Shown piece by piece: positions 44,935 to 56,548 of a stretch of 64,000 nucleotides of DNA. The stretch comes from Romanomermis culicivorax. Taxonomy: Eukaryota; Nematoda; Enoplea; Mermithida; Mermithidae. Made by a program: the position numbers and the translations under genes. Within the stretch, counting starts at the first letter, position 1; every line of letters begins with the position of its first letter. The notes under the pieces are model-generated. The model was given only the letters and a program-made list of their open reading frames with translations. It was not told the DNA's origin and made no database searches. The stretch spans positions 124,001-188,000 of the forward strand of contig CAWUHX010000153.1 of NCBI GenBank assembly GCA_963922205.1, read 5' to 3'.

Positions 44935-45165
44935 AGTCTCACTTTGGCGCCCATCTCACTTTGGCGCCCGCCTCACTTTTGGCGTCCAACGTTGTAGCGC
45001 CAAAGTGAGACTGCTGTCTTACTTCGTCGCCCGTCTCACTTTGGCGCCCATCTCACATTGGCGCCCATTGTTTAATAATGACTTTTCTTGGATGTCCTAA
45101 CTTGGCACCCGTCTCACATTGGCGCCCGTCTCACTTTGGCGCCTGCCTCACTTTGGCAGACACAA
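44935..45165. repeat. array of TCTCACTTTGGCGCCC words
   Basis: About nine imperfect copies of a 16-base word in direct orientation and one inverted copy (GCGCCAAAGTGAGACT at about 44,994-45,010). The first 75 bp form a small palindrome. The short open frame at 44,870-45,100 is a by-product. Confidence 0.8.
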
Positions 45166-45183
45166 TCTCAAATAACACTCTAA

Positions 45184-45352
45184 AGCCCAATTCAGAAGTG
45201 CAGTCGCCAACTGTCGCCGATTGTCGGCGACAAAAATCCTAGAATTTTTTCACTTCTGAGAATCGGGCTTTCTGAAAATTGTCTATTCATTCCTTAGGGT
45301 CGCCGACTGTCGCCGAAAAGAATCCTAGGATTTTTCACTTCTGAATATGGCT
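45184..45352. mobile_element. palindromic MITE G, TAA target duplication
   Basis: 169 bp between two TAA (45,181-45,183 and 45,353-45,355). Begins AGCCCAATTCAGAAGTG, has GTCGCCGACTGTCGCCG words and two AATCCTAGAA/AATCCTAGGA blocks, and ends CACTTCTGAATATGGCT. An internal inverted end (CACTTCTGAGAATCGGGCTTT) at about 45,240-45,262 suggests a doubled structure. Confidence 0.82.
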
Positions 45353-46879
45353 TAATTCCTCCATAACTGTCAAAAAATATGATCAAAATTTGCAATTGTT
45401 TTCTCACGTTTCTCAATGAGACGCATCGACTGATGTTATTTTTTGAGTTTTGTTGCAACAAAATCTTGGCCTGAAACAGGGTATCTCAAATAATTTTTTG
45501 AATATTTTTGAGTGATAAAACCAAACAAACTTTACGTTAATCGATAAATCTCGTTGAGATCTATCCAAAAAACCAGAAAAGTTTGATTCTTAATTTTCGA
45601 GAGATTCTAGTAAATCATACGAAAAAGGGTGATCATTTGCACTCAGAAATTCGGAAGATAAATCATGATAAGAGAGCTGGTGTTCAGGTTTTCTGTAAAA
45701 ACAAATTTCACTGCTGTTTTCGTACCTACCAGAATGGTACTTCCTTCTTGATTCAGTTTTAGAGGTTGCATGAATTGGTAGTGTAGGTGCATGCAGTTGC
45801 TTGAAGCAATGAACTTGAGGAATTATGATAAGATAAAATAAAACGTTTTTTCCACAAAATGGCCATCGCTGATGTATACTTTGCTACCAGAATGTTTGTT
45901 CAGAATCCCGTTGTGGTTGTGTATGCGGGGTGTACGCTCATGCACAAAAATTACGATTGCTGACCCGAAGGTGCTTACCACCAAATGATGAAGAATCCTG
46001 ATGTAAATCTCTGCTTTTCATTTAATTGAAATATCTGCCATAAAATGCCACGAAACATGATGATCACGGGTTCATACAACATCGTGTCTATCATTAGGAA
46101 GGCCTTTTTTAGTGTAAAGTTAAAATCTTCATCAAGTCATTTTTCGATTGCCTTTTCTCATTCTTTCGAGCATACGATTTTTCGGTAAATAACAAAAATC
46201 GTGAGTTTCAGGCCGCCTGGAGTTTCCATTGATTTTAAGCTGAAATGAATGTATTTTTTTGCTTCTCAGCGCCAGAAACTAAGCATAAAATATAAAATTT
46301 TGAAGAGTTATTTGGTCGATGATTGATGCTATCAGTTGTAATTTAATAAAGTTAATAGCATTGTACTTCCTAGAAAATAATGTGAAATCTTCGTTAAGAT
46401 CACTAAAAAAATAAACCTTTTAATGTCCGATAAATTTTTAATGTTTATCAAAAATAGATAGAAAAAGACAAGTTCTTAGTTAAATTTTCAGTCGAAGCTA
46501 CTCAATCGCAGTCTATTTTGCTGCTTACACATATGACTCGAAAATTGTGGTGACTCGACTAACCTCCAATTATTTTTTTAGTAAAAAAATCTTTGGTTCG
46601 CCTTGAAGATTTTTACCACAGTACTAACTGTTGTCATGTTTCAATTTACAAACAATTTCACGGAAATTGATAGCACGAAATTCACTCCTGTCGTTCAACA
46701 CGTCCTTCGCAAATATACTTATAAGAATTGAGTAAGTGACTTCAATCAGATGTTCACTAAAGGACGTTATAATATACTCACGACCTGCTCTCTGGTATTT
46801 CATACGTGCTAAAATAAATAAAGCAGGGCATCCCGTATCGTAGTATTCAGTCATACGGTATCATAATCCCCCTGTCAAT
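45353..46879. other. non-coding stretch
   Basis: No supported gene or repeat. Confidence 0.4.
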
Positions 46880-47250
46880 CTGATTTCCTTGCTTAGGGAA
46901 GCGTGGAAACATGATGCTCCGGATCATCAGCACGTATCACTCAACGTCCCCGAGCATTAATTAAAGCCCCGGGACGACAGTGCCGGCGTGGATGGGTGAC
47001 AAGTCACGTGCCACGTCGCGATTACAATGTGCTAATTAGTTGCTGGCAGTTGAAAGAGCTGCACTAGTAACCATGTACCTGCAGATCACATATAAGTCAC
47101 CATATCTTCCGCTCCATTGGACATCCGGACCGGATTACTCCAGGAAAGGGTTCCATGGAAAGGGAAGCCACAGCTACTGGCCCAGTAGCTAATTTGCATA
47201 TGCTGTAGGCTCCCGATCCAGTGTCATTTTGGACAATAGGCAATTAACGT
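46880..47250. promoter_or_regulatory. candidate SoxB1 enhancer with POU octamer
   Basis: A block with clearly higher GC and low repetitiveness inside AT-rich DNA, about 8 kb from the end of the Sox gene. It contains an exact octamer ATTTGCAT (47,192-47,199), Sox-like ACAAT cores (near 47,024 and 47,233) and TAATTA/TAATTAG homeodomain cores. Non-coding, with no long open frame. Enhancer function is inference; conservation in a related species would test it. Confidence 0.35.
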
Positions 47251-47807
47251 GTTGCTTTCTCATTTCTCAAAACTAGCCTTAGAACATATGGCATGTAGTT
47301 ACAGTAAGACATAACAAGAACTACAGTAACTTTATATACTAAGCTTCGCAATCAAGAAAACGGACGAGGTTGGTTGGAGAAACACCAGTTTTTGATGAAA
47401 AATAAGGCTTTTAGAAGGAGTCTAAAAAGTAATTGCTTCATATTTTATCGTGTAAGATACAGTATAAGAGAATAAAATTCATTAAGTGACACATTATCTG
47501 CTCGCTCTAGCATTCGATCGATTGTGCACACACCATCTCTCAAAGACGATAGTAGTAGGGTTATAAATTTAAGGAAAGATGGGAAAGCTTTTTACGACAA
47601 GAAAGACTACAATAGAAAAATGTGCGTCGACTAAAATGACCGCTGAACTGTAGACCGGAAGAACATTGACGAATATTACTGTAAGGTGCGAAATTTACGT
47701 AGGGCTCCGTAAGTCGTGAACTGAGCAAAATTTTTCGATCACCAGCAAATTTGGCCATTATACCAACAGAATTGCCAGGGATATCTTTCTAAGTCAATAT
47801 ATAGCTA
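47251..47807. other. non-coding stretch
   Basis: No supported gene. Four TACTGTA/TACAGTA heptamers occur here. Confidence 0.4.
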
Positions 47808-47967
47808 TAGTTTATTTTCTCTAAAATTCTTGTGAAAGATAAGCTCCGCCATTAAAATTTTCAGCCCAATGTGACACAATAATGGTATAGCAAAAAACCA
47901 TGAAAACACGACATAGTACTTGATTTCCACAGTTATTATGTACAAGCATTTCAAGAAAAACAGACTA
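47808..47967 (-). mobile_element. TA-type MITE, copy M2 (inverted, diverged)
   Basis: On the minus strand starts TAGTCTGTTTTTC and carries the family block GTGGAAATCAAGTACTAT; the far end is decayed. About 160 bp. Confidence 0.6.
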
Positions 47968-48047
47968 TAAAAACCATATTTAAATCAGTAAGAGAAGATT
48001 TTGACTTTTTCAGCTGATCCCCTGAACATAATTGCGATTCTCTTCTA

Positions 48048-48239
48048 TAATCTGTTTTTCCCAAAATGCTTCTAAATAATGAAAGTGGAAAGCAAGTAGT
48101 ATTTCAAATTTTCACGGTTTTCTGATAAAGAAAACATTATATAGAGCTGCAAATTTATTAGCATAATTTCCTTATCTTTAACAATTATTTGGATTTGTGT
48201 CACTTTTCTATTTGGAAGCATTTCACAAAAAACAGACTA
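48048..48239 (+). mobile_element. TA-type MITE, copy M3
   Basis: About 192 bp, highly similar to M1 at 33,108-33,352: AATGAAAGTGGAAAGCAAGT, ATTTTCACG, and the end CACAAAAAACAGACTA. It confirms M1 as a dispersed repeat. Confidence 0.8.
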
Positions 48240-48669
48240 CAATTATTAAGTTTTTACATTAGTAAGATTCATTACTCAAAACATGAGTTTGTCCCGCTTC
48301 CTAAAAGTTTTAGCCAATCCAACAAGTTATTTCTGTAGTAATATTCAAAGCAATTCATATCAAACTTCATCAAGGCGACAATTGGATATTACGTACAAGC
48401 ACAATCCAAATGACAATTAGCTTTTCGAAATTTTCACTATGCCCAGCAATTCTCAATGTCCTCTTGATTTTCCCAACAAAGTTGATGTGGATGCGCATAT
48501 TTATCTCTTTTGTGGAATGTGGACAAATCTTAGTTGGCGAAGCTTACTAACAGCGGTATCGAGATTCTTCTGTACGATAAAAATAAAATATTTTCCATCT
48601 CTACTGAAAACTGAAACTTTCCTCCCCACGTTAATGTACCGATAATTGTTTATCTCATCTAACTTGCCA

Positions 48670-48854
48670 TAGTCTGTTTTCCTTTAAATACTTCCTAAAA
48701 ATCAAGCCAGAAAGTGAATACCATTTCAGCAATTTTCTACTAAACTATTAAAAATTTTTTATAAAAATTTATACAGTAAAAATGTCAACAATTTTAAAAA
48801 CAATATTCATTTTGTGTCATTTTTTAAATTTCAGATCATTCTGTAAAAAACGTA
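48670..48854 (+). mobile_element. TA-type MITE, copy M4 (diverged)
   Basis: Starts TAGTCTGTTTTCC, includes a degenerate internal block (CAAGCCAGAAAGTG), and ends near TGTAAAAAACGTA. Confidence 0.55.
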
Positions 48855-48974
48855 TCTTTGCATATGTATATGCAAAATGTAAAAAACTGAAATTATTTCT
48901 GTCATACGTAAGGCACAGTTTAGAAATTTACTTATGTGTGCACGGAGTGAAGCAGAGGAATCCTAAAATCCGTT

Positions 48975-50051
48975 GTAGACCGGGTGGCCGACTGTGCCAT
49001 CTGGCCGGCTGTAGCACATAGCCGACTGAACCGGTGGCCGAATTCAATTTGGAATAGTTTATATGTATAAGTCGAACCTTATGTAAAATGTTTTTTTATG
49101 AAATTTGAATCAAATGTTGCCAAATACAGATTCAATGTACAAGATATCATCAAAAAATGCAAGAGCAACGCAAAAATATACTAATTAAGTAAAAGCACAC
49201 AAGGATATCAATTTGAATTCAAAAGTTTTTCATTTTGTAAGAAATTTTTCCCCTCGAATTCTTTCACTTTGCTGAGTATATTTGTTATAAAAATGAATGA
49301 AAAGGATTTTGCGGCTGCAGAATATCTGTTGACAGTTCATGGAAATTCGAAAATGATGAAGTGCGAAAGTCGCACAAAAGCATCTCTTTCTTGAACTTAA
49401 AACGTTTTATAGAAACTATTTTCATTTAGGGTCGTACCTGACATTTATATACAAGAAAATCTTAATTTCGGAGTATTTATTTTCAGTTTTCATGACCAGA
49501 AAATGCAAAAAAATCACCAATATTCTTTTCAAATAAAAGCACCATGCTAATATTCCACAAATGTGAAGGCCCCATGGATTTTACCACAGCTAAACCCGTA
49601 TATCGAAAAAAGTAACGAGCCAGAGACATTCCAGAGTACGACCCTTAAATAATTTACTCAAGTAAAGGCAAAATTCCGTTGTTGTTGTTCTACCTTTCTT
49701 GAAAATACTATTTTTTGCCAAGGTCCAACATATTTGATTCATAGTTTTTTGCTGGAAAAATAGTAGAAAAAGTCAATAGAATCTATCAATCTAAGCTCTT
49801 ATAATGAATTAGAAAATTATGAAGGGCATGTTTCTGCACTTAATTAGCATATTTTTGCGTCGCTCTTGCATTTTTTATGATATCTTGTGCATTGAAACAT
49901 TATTTAACAACATTTTATTCACATTTCATGCGAAAACGTTTTACGTAAGGTTCGACTTACATATAAACTATTTCAGATTGAATTCGGCTACCCAGTACAG
50001 TAGGCCATGTACCACAGTCGGCCACCCGATACAGTCGGCCACCCGCTACAC
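48975..50051. mobile_element. inverted-repeat element I with ~230 bp arms
   Basis: Left arm 48,975-49,200 and right arm about 49,825-50,051 match inverted: GTAG..CGGGTGGCCGACTGT at the ends, several GGCCGACTGT words, then GAATTCAAT...ATAGTTTATATGT.AAGTCGAACCTTA and AATGCAAGAGC.ACGCAAAAATAT. About 1.08 kb total, no coding region. It contains MITE H. Confidence 0.85.
49429..49644. mobile_element. MITE H, TTA target duplication, nested in element I
   Basis: 216 bp flanked by TTA (49,426-49,428 and 49,645-49,647). Ends GGGTCGTACCTGACATT and, inverted, GGGTCGTACTCTGGAATG. Confidence 0.78.
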
Positions 50052-51737
50052 AATCCAAAAATCTGCTATAGATCAAGGGGAATCTGCGGTTACACTAAGA
50101 ACAACAGGACTTCTCTAGGCGTTAAGTGGCTCAATTGTCTGATTCTGAAAGGTTCAAGCAACTCACGCTACTGAACTACTAATCGTAACATGTTCTAGTA
50201 AACTCCTGCAGCAGTTATGAAATTTCCACCAAAAAGCATTGGTACATCAAAAATTTAATTTAGGTGAAAATAAACTTTTAATGGAGTTCAAGTTTCTTAC
50301 TAGAAAATTTTTAAATTTTATCCAAAAATGCCAGGCTATGCGCACAAACGAAGTTTTCGAAACGAAAATGTTAAGAGGTCATCTTTTTTGAAAATGAAAA
50401 ACGGTTACAATTTTGTAGAAATGAGATTCCACGAAAATGCTAGGAAAGACGGAAGAATTACTGATTACTCATCAGAAACGCTTATCGAACAATATATGAC
50501 GGGACATAAATTCAATCGATGTTCTGTGTTTTTTCAAATATTGAAAATTTAGTTTTTCGGTGAATAATTCACTCCGATATCCTCTGAAGTTCTTAAAATT
50601 CTTATTCTTTGTTATAGCAAATTTTTGTCCGTCTTCGCCTTAGCAAAATGCAACTTTTTTTCAGCCAGAACTTATTTAGATAAAAATGCATAAGGCAGCC
50701 TTGGCAAAAAATTTTTTTTCTGGAAATTACTCAGACACACACATTTCGACAAGTAATCTGAATCGACAATCTTTCACTGAAAAATACCAGCATCAAAAGA
50801 TCCGCCTAATTATCTCACTTGCTCTTGAATATAATAAGATAACTTTTGCTGCTCTCTAAAGTTTAGCCTTGCGTGGCACAAAAAAAGAAGTGAGAAAATG
50901 TGAAAAAAAACATCGAACAACCAACTGGCCGTGAAATAGCGCAAGCAGCCTTTGGGAAACCAAAACTAATATGCAAATGAGGGACTGGGGACAGAAGGAG
51001 AAAGAATAGAAAAAATCTTACCCTCGGACTCCCACCGAGTTTGAATCAATCGTGGGCGTTCGGAGAGACGCCAAACCGTCTCCGTCTCATTGCAGAAAGG
51101 TCGGCTGAGCAAACACTCTTTTTTTCGCCGTACTTAATCCTAAAAAATACAAAAGAAAAATATGCAATGCGTATCCATTTTCCAGACATGAAGTCTGATC
51201 CCCAATTTCCTTTCTCACCTGTAACGTACGAATGTCGATGAAAACCCTATTTTATAAGATTGTTTGAGGAGGAAACTCGAAAGATGGTCAAAACTTAGGA
51301 AAAACAAATTTTTTCAAAACGTTCTAGAATATTGCTCAATTCGCAAGGAGTTAAGGAATGAGCTAATGGATACAATGCAAAACCGCACTGCGGGAAGTTT
51401 CGCGCGTTGATCTGTGATTACCGTACACCACGTTAAAGTGTTTTCATCCTAATGACAGCAGGATGAATTCTGGACATCAACAGTTTTACTTCAGTTGCGA
51501 GGTTTTGTGTTCCGTTTTTTGAGTGAAATGACTCACACGAAGAATTTTGCTAATCAAGTCGAGACAAGTCTGAGACGAAAAGTTCGATTCGAGTTCAATA
51601 ACAGCTTCGAAATTTAACTGAGATTTGAATTAATTTGACCAGCAGGACTAATACCGTCAAGAGAAAGATCATGCATGAAGTCATTTGTTAAGGGTTTTTG
51701 AACTTACTTCGGTCAATTTTACTTGTTTCACGATTCG
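50052..51737. other. non-coding stretch with one octamer
   Basis: No supported gene. An exact POU octamer (ATGCAAAT, 50,971-50,978) sits in a slightly more complex patch (50,935-51,000). Confidence 0.4.
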
Positions 51738-51824
51738 GAAAATTTGAAGTCACGTGACAAAACGACGCAAAGAAGAGAATCGTTCCCATCTTTGCGTCGT
51801 TCCGTCAAGTGACTTCAAATTTTC
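51738..51824. repeat. near-perfect 87 bp hairpin
   Basis: Arms GAAAATTTGAAGTCAC and onward, 34-36 bp each with about three mismatches, around a 15 bp loop. Likely a minimal MITE or a foldback. Target duplication is not clear. Confidence 0.85.
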
Positions 51825-54800
51825 GTCACTATTTTTATTACAGGAATGACAAGAAAATTTGGAAGACATGAGCTTGCAGCCATTTCTACTCCAAGTGACG
51901 AACACAAAATAATCTAAAGCATTTTCTGAACTCGACAATTGACATATCTTTGAGAAATATCCAATGAAAATGTCTGTAGTAGTAAGATTCAGATTGCAAA
52001 CACCCTAACTTCAATGTGAAGGTAAAATTGAACCAGAAGTTATCGCTTTTCAGAGTAGAGATGATTTTTGACAAGGATAGTTTAGAGTCATATGTGGAGA
52101 AAGTAGATCCAAAATTGACAACTGTGGATCAAAATCAACTGTAAAACTTCGTTAGTTTGATCTTAACGCAGATGATATACTTGGTTACATGTGAAAAATC
52201 TTATGTCAGATAACTCCACAACATGAGGATTTATACTGGATATCATCATTTTTTGAATCAAAAAGCTTTAAATCAGAAGTAGTAGATCACCGAGTCTTAA
52301 ATTGCCTAAACTTTTACTCTCATAAGTGAGCGACGAATCTTTGTAAGTGCAAACACAATCTTTCTGTTTCTGACCCAAAGATTTCGTTTCCTACTAGTTG
52401 TTTTGGAACTGGTTATGCCCAGCAGATTCAAAATATCAGACCATTCTTTGACACCATTTCCTGAACATTGAACCAGGCTCCTAAGTATCCAAGTGTCCAG
52501 AATTTTTAATCGTTTCAACATGCTAACACATAACACGACAGTCAGATGTGCTTAAAAACCGTTGGCAATAATTTATGGTTCCTCCAAGGCACCAAGTAGT
52601 GTAAAGATGATTTTTATCAAATTGAATAGCGTGAGAACTTCAATCCGAAAACGTTTCTGAACTTGGAGAATTGAATAACACTAACCCATGCTTAACATTT
52701 TCACATGAAACTATATTTCACTGGAAGCTGAACAATGTTCCAAATTTTGAGGTTCACGGTGACACGAATCGAATTATCAACCTTGGCTCAAGCGTCACAA
52801 AGTGAACGATGACTTGCTTCACTTTATACAACCCCTAAACCAGAAAAAAACAATCCAACGCGGCACGTTTTCATGTTAATTTCACGAGAAACGGAAAAAT
52901 AGACGGAGATGCTTTTATAAAAATCGGAATTGCATATAAGGCGAAATGTATCATTTTTTATCTCCATACTTAACTTTGGCAACTTTTTTTCTACAGAGAG
53001 GTCGCTTTCTACGTAAGTGAAAAGTGTGCCTCGAGGCGTGTCACATTTCCTCATTGAAACATGCATAAATTTTGATGACGCTGTCAGTTTCGACAACTTT
53101 TTCTTTGTTTTCGTTTGCGAAATTTGTTTACTTTAACACCCCAAAACTTCTAATGTTGCAGCATGGGGTTATGTGCGACGTGAGCAAAGGCTATGGCTTA
53201 CAGTACTAGTTTATGTACGCTTGGGTGTGTAGAAATTTTCAGCTTTAACCTGTTCTCGAAAAGCGGGATTTTTAAGGCGCAGGGAGAAAACTTGTTTCTT
53301 CTAGCACACGTGCGAAGTTCCATTTCTCACTCTCTCAGCTGGTATATTTGCTTTTCTCTTCAAAGTATTGGGTAGGAGAAAAAGTTAGAGAAAAAGCAGA
53401 GAAAAATCGTACCGATCGCGCATACAGAAAATGGTGAAAAAATTGTACTTGTCGATCAGAATTAATTGGCCTACTGTAACTTTGTCCTCACATAAGTTTT
53501 AAGAAAATGTATGGTGTACCCAATCGCACAAAGGAACGAAATTACTCCTAATTAACTCCTTAAGCTTTTGTAGATTTTTCACTGTAATTAGTCACCCCCA
53601 GAGCCCTATTCTGCAAAAATTGTAGCAGTCATTATCGTACGAGACACTTGTCATTGTGTAAAAAGGGTAAGAAAAGTTTCGACATGCTTGTTACTGTAAT
53701 TTTCTGTATTTGCAAAAAAAGCACAAAAAATTATAGTCGGAAAATAAAACGCGAGAAACAAGCTACAGTATGCATATAAATGTGTATTGATTTATCTCTC
53801 TGTATCTCTCTCTTACAGTATATCACCATAAAGCTCCGATACCAAAGCGTTACCGAAAAATTTGTATAAAAAGTAATCAATTAACGATATCTCGAATTAT
53901 CACGATTATCTTAAGAGTCGTCTCATATGGCCGAACACGAACGAACAAAGAACAGGAGAAAAAGGAAAAAATTAAAGTTGTATACATCGTATATTGCTAA
54001 TGTACATCGTAATCGTCAAATAGTAAAAATATGAATTTTGAGGCAAATAAAACGAAAAATCTCTTATTGTAGTAGAAAAGATTTAAATATTGAATCGAAA
54101 TTCGAGGTAAAAACTCGGAAAATCAAAATGTCAAACCTAAGACCAACTCAAACTTTAAAAATTCTGAAGAAACAAATACGCTAGCAACGTCAAAAATTCG
54201 AATCTGTTTTGAGATCAATATGGGAGTAATTCAATTGGCAATAAAAGTACTTGAAAGTAATCGCAATAATTCTCGCAGTATGAGGAACCCAATAAAACGA
54301 TAAGCAGAACTACAAAAATACAGTTATTCAGCTTATAATCGTTTACTTATCATTACAATTATTTAGAATAGAATAGATCATGAATTGTTTTTAGAACCAG
54401 AAGAAATAAAATTGAAAATCACGATCATTTTACGATAGTTATTGCCATTTCTCATCTTAAATCCTCCTTATCGGATAAATTATATTGATCCGCGGATGAG
54501 CTTCGATTCAATGTTTAGTTTTCATGATTTTTGATTCTATACACATTTATTGGAATTATCAAATTCTCCTATGTCTTTTGGAACGATCTATCAGTTCTAC
54601 TCACATAACAGAAACTTTGCGGAAATCTGTTAAGGTTAGCATTAGATCAGGAGCATCTCACGAGCTAAATTTTCTGATTTTCCTGAACTCTTTTCCCAGT
54701 AAATGTGATGATAGAGAAGTTGGATTGCCGGAAAGTGGCAAATATGTATAAGAGAAAACGATCGAAAATGGAAGTGTTGTCTTCTTGCCCAAAAAACAGA

Positions 54801-55390
54801 ATATCGTAGAAAATTTCATAGGATCATTGTTTGACGTACCGTCAAAATCTCAGAGAAAAATTTTTTGAAATTAAATTATCAAACAGATTTAGATTATGAA
54901 AATAATTCCGATTATCTATTCCTCTACGATCATTCGATCAAAAAAATCAGTTGATCGAGAAATTTTTCGTTCTTGTTGTCACAGCTTTTCCTAACTTCAG
55001 CCGATATCAAGAGAAAAGAAACGGATACACATTTTGATTTTTAAACAGTTTCACATAAACTTTTTTCTTTCGAATACATAGGTTAAAATGATTACACTAA
55101 AAATTTTTAGTAGTTGACTAGAACATTCTCCAGACTATGACGAACAGATCCAAACTGATGGCACACTTCGAAAAATCTCGAGAGATTAAAATCGAAACTT
55201 ACAGGATTTGATCAGAAAACATTAAAATTCTGTTTTCCAACTTTTTCACTCAGATAAAAAATTTAACTTTATGTTTCTAGAAAAGTTTGTTTATGTTCAG
55301 TTTTTTCATCTCCAATTTGCATAACTTTTACCTCTACCGCGAATCTCGATTCTCCGAACATATAATAAGTGTAAGAAAAATGATTCTCCT
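51825..55390. other. non-coding stretch 3' of SoxB1
   Basis: No coding motif. The part nearest the Sox gene probably holds its 3' UTR; a possible poly(A) signal on the minus strand (AATAAA) lies near 54,546-54,551. An exact octamer lies at 55,315-55,322. Confidence 0.4.
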
Positions 55391-56548
55391 CTATATGTGA
55401 CTTAGCGGCATGGCGTTATTTTGCTGTTGTTGCTGCATAACGTACTGTCTCTCATGCGGATGTAAATACAAGTTCACCATGTCCTTGATATCGCCTCCTC
55501 CCGCCGTCGCCGTGGCGCCGGGCGATGCTCCATAAACCGCCGGGTTATGTCCCATCATATTAGTAGTGTTCGACGATCGCTGGCCGGCGCCGCCGCCCAC
55601 CATAACCGATGGTTGGGGCGAAGTGGCGTCGTCGTTTGGCGACTCGGTTTTGATGCTTGCTCCGCCGTTGATCAAATTGTATGGGGCCGACGCGCCGACG
55701 GTGTAGGCCTGGTGGTGGTGGTTGGCCGCCGTCATGTGATAAGCGGCGGCGTAATTGGCGTGTTGCTGCATGGCCGCCAATTGGTGGGGGTCGTAACGGG
55801 CGACGTAGGCGGCCGCTTGTTGGACGGCGTAGCTCGGGTCGGGCGAGAAGTAGGCGGCGGCTTGGGACGCAGTTTGGGGCGCCATGATGGGGTATCCGGT
55901 CATTTGGTACATCGGGGGTGGGGCCGGTCCGTTGGACCCAGCGCCGCCCATCATTTTTTCTTGGGGCGGCGCCCCGACGTAGGCGTTGACCGTCACCGAA
56001 TTGACGTTGGTTTGGTGATGATGGTGAAATTTATCTTTCTTGAGCATGGTTTTTTGTTTACGTCGTGGCCTATATTTATAGTCCGGGTGGTCCTTCATGT
56101 GCAAAGCCCGCAAACGTTTGGCTTCGTCAATGAAGGGCCGTTTGTCCGAATCGTGCAAATTTTTCCACTCGGCGCCCAAACGTTTGCTAATTTCGCTGTT
56201 GTGCATTTTCGGATTGTCCTGAGCCATTTTGCGGCGTTGGCCTCTCGACCAAACCATAAAAGCGTTCATGGGCCGTTTGACCCGCTCCTCTTTCTTCTGT
56301 TGCGGCGCCTGGCACATTTGACCTTGAACTCCCGACGACGAGGATCGGGAGTTGACGACCGCCGCCGCTTCCTCGTTGGGCATCAAACCGACGGCCGATA
56401 GACCCATATTTTGATGGTGCATGGCCGCCAAACTGAACAAGTCGGTGTTTTGGTGGTGATGTTGCTGTTGGTGAACCGGGAGTTGTAGGCCCGAGCCCTT
56501 TATTTGTTGTTGTTGAAATCGTTGCTGTAAATCACTATTATTTTCCAT
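55391..56548 (-). CDS. SoxB1-type HMG-box transcription factor
   Basis: A single 385-residue frame. ATG at 56,548 sits in a good context (ACCATGG). Residues 1-80 are glutamine/histidine-rich. The HMG box is at about residues 89-167 (56,048-56,284), beginning [20 protein letters not shown] with the SoxB signatures [26 protein letters not shown] and DYKYRPRRK, followed by the group-B tail MLKKDKF. The middle is Ala/His/Tyr-rich. The C-terminus has a DMVNLYL block and ends MPLSHI, as in Sox1/2/3 and their invertebrate orthologues (DMISMYL, LPLSHM). SoxB1 proteins bind ACAAT-type sites and act in neural and early embryonic fate, often with POU factors. The gene is intronless in its coding part, as is common for SoxB1, and far more GC-rich than its surroundings. 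An acceptor-like TTTTCAATAG right before the ATG may mark an intron in the 5' UTR. Confidence 0.95.
   Translation of the reverse strand: MENNSDLQQRFQQQQIKGSGLQLPVHQQQHHHQNTDLFSLAAMHHQNMGLSAVGLMPNEEAAAVVNSRSSSSGVQGQMCQAPQQKKEERVKRPMNAFMVWSRGQRRKMAQDNPKMHNSEISKRLGAEWKNLHDSDKRPFIDEAKRLRALHMKDHPDYKYRPRRKQKTMLKKDKFHHHHQTNVNSVTVNAYVGAPPQEKMMGGAGSNGPAPPPMYQMTGYPIMAPQTASQAAAYFSPDPSYAVQQAAAYVARYDPHQLAAMQQHANYAAAYHMTAANHHHQAYTVGASAPYNLINGGASIKTESPNDDATSPQPSVMVGGGAGQRSSNTTNMMGHNPAVYGASPGATATAGGGDIKDMVNLYLHPHERQYVMQQQQQNNAMPLSHI

Noticed and set aside
46880..47250. A tRNA or other structured RNA gene in the GC-richer block
   Set aside because: No A/B box pair or cloverleaf that I could draw; the block is described as a possible enhancer only.
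55547..56401. 284-codon plus-strand frame opposite SoxB1
   Set aside because: It is the GC-rich antisense of the Sox coding sequence and has no motif of its own.
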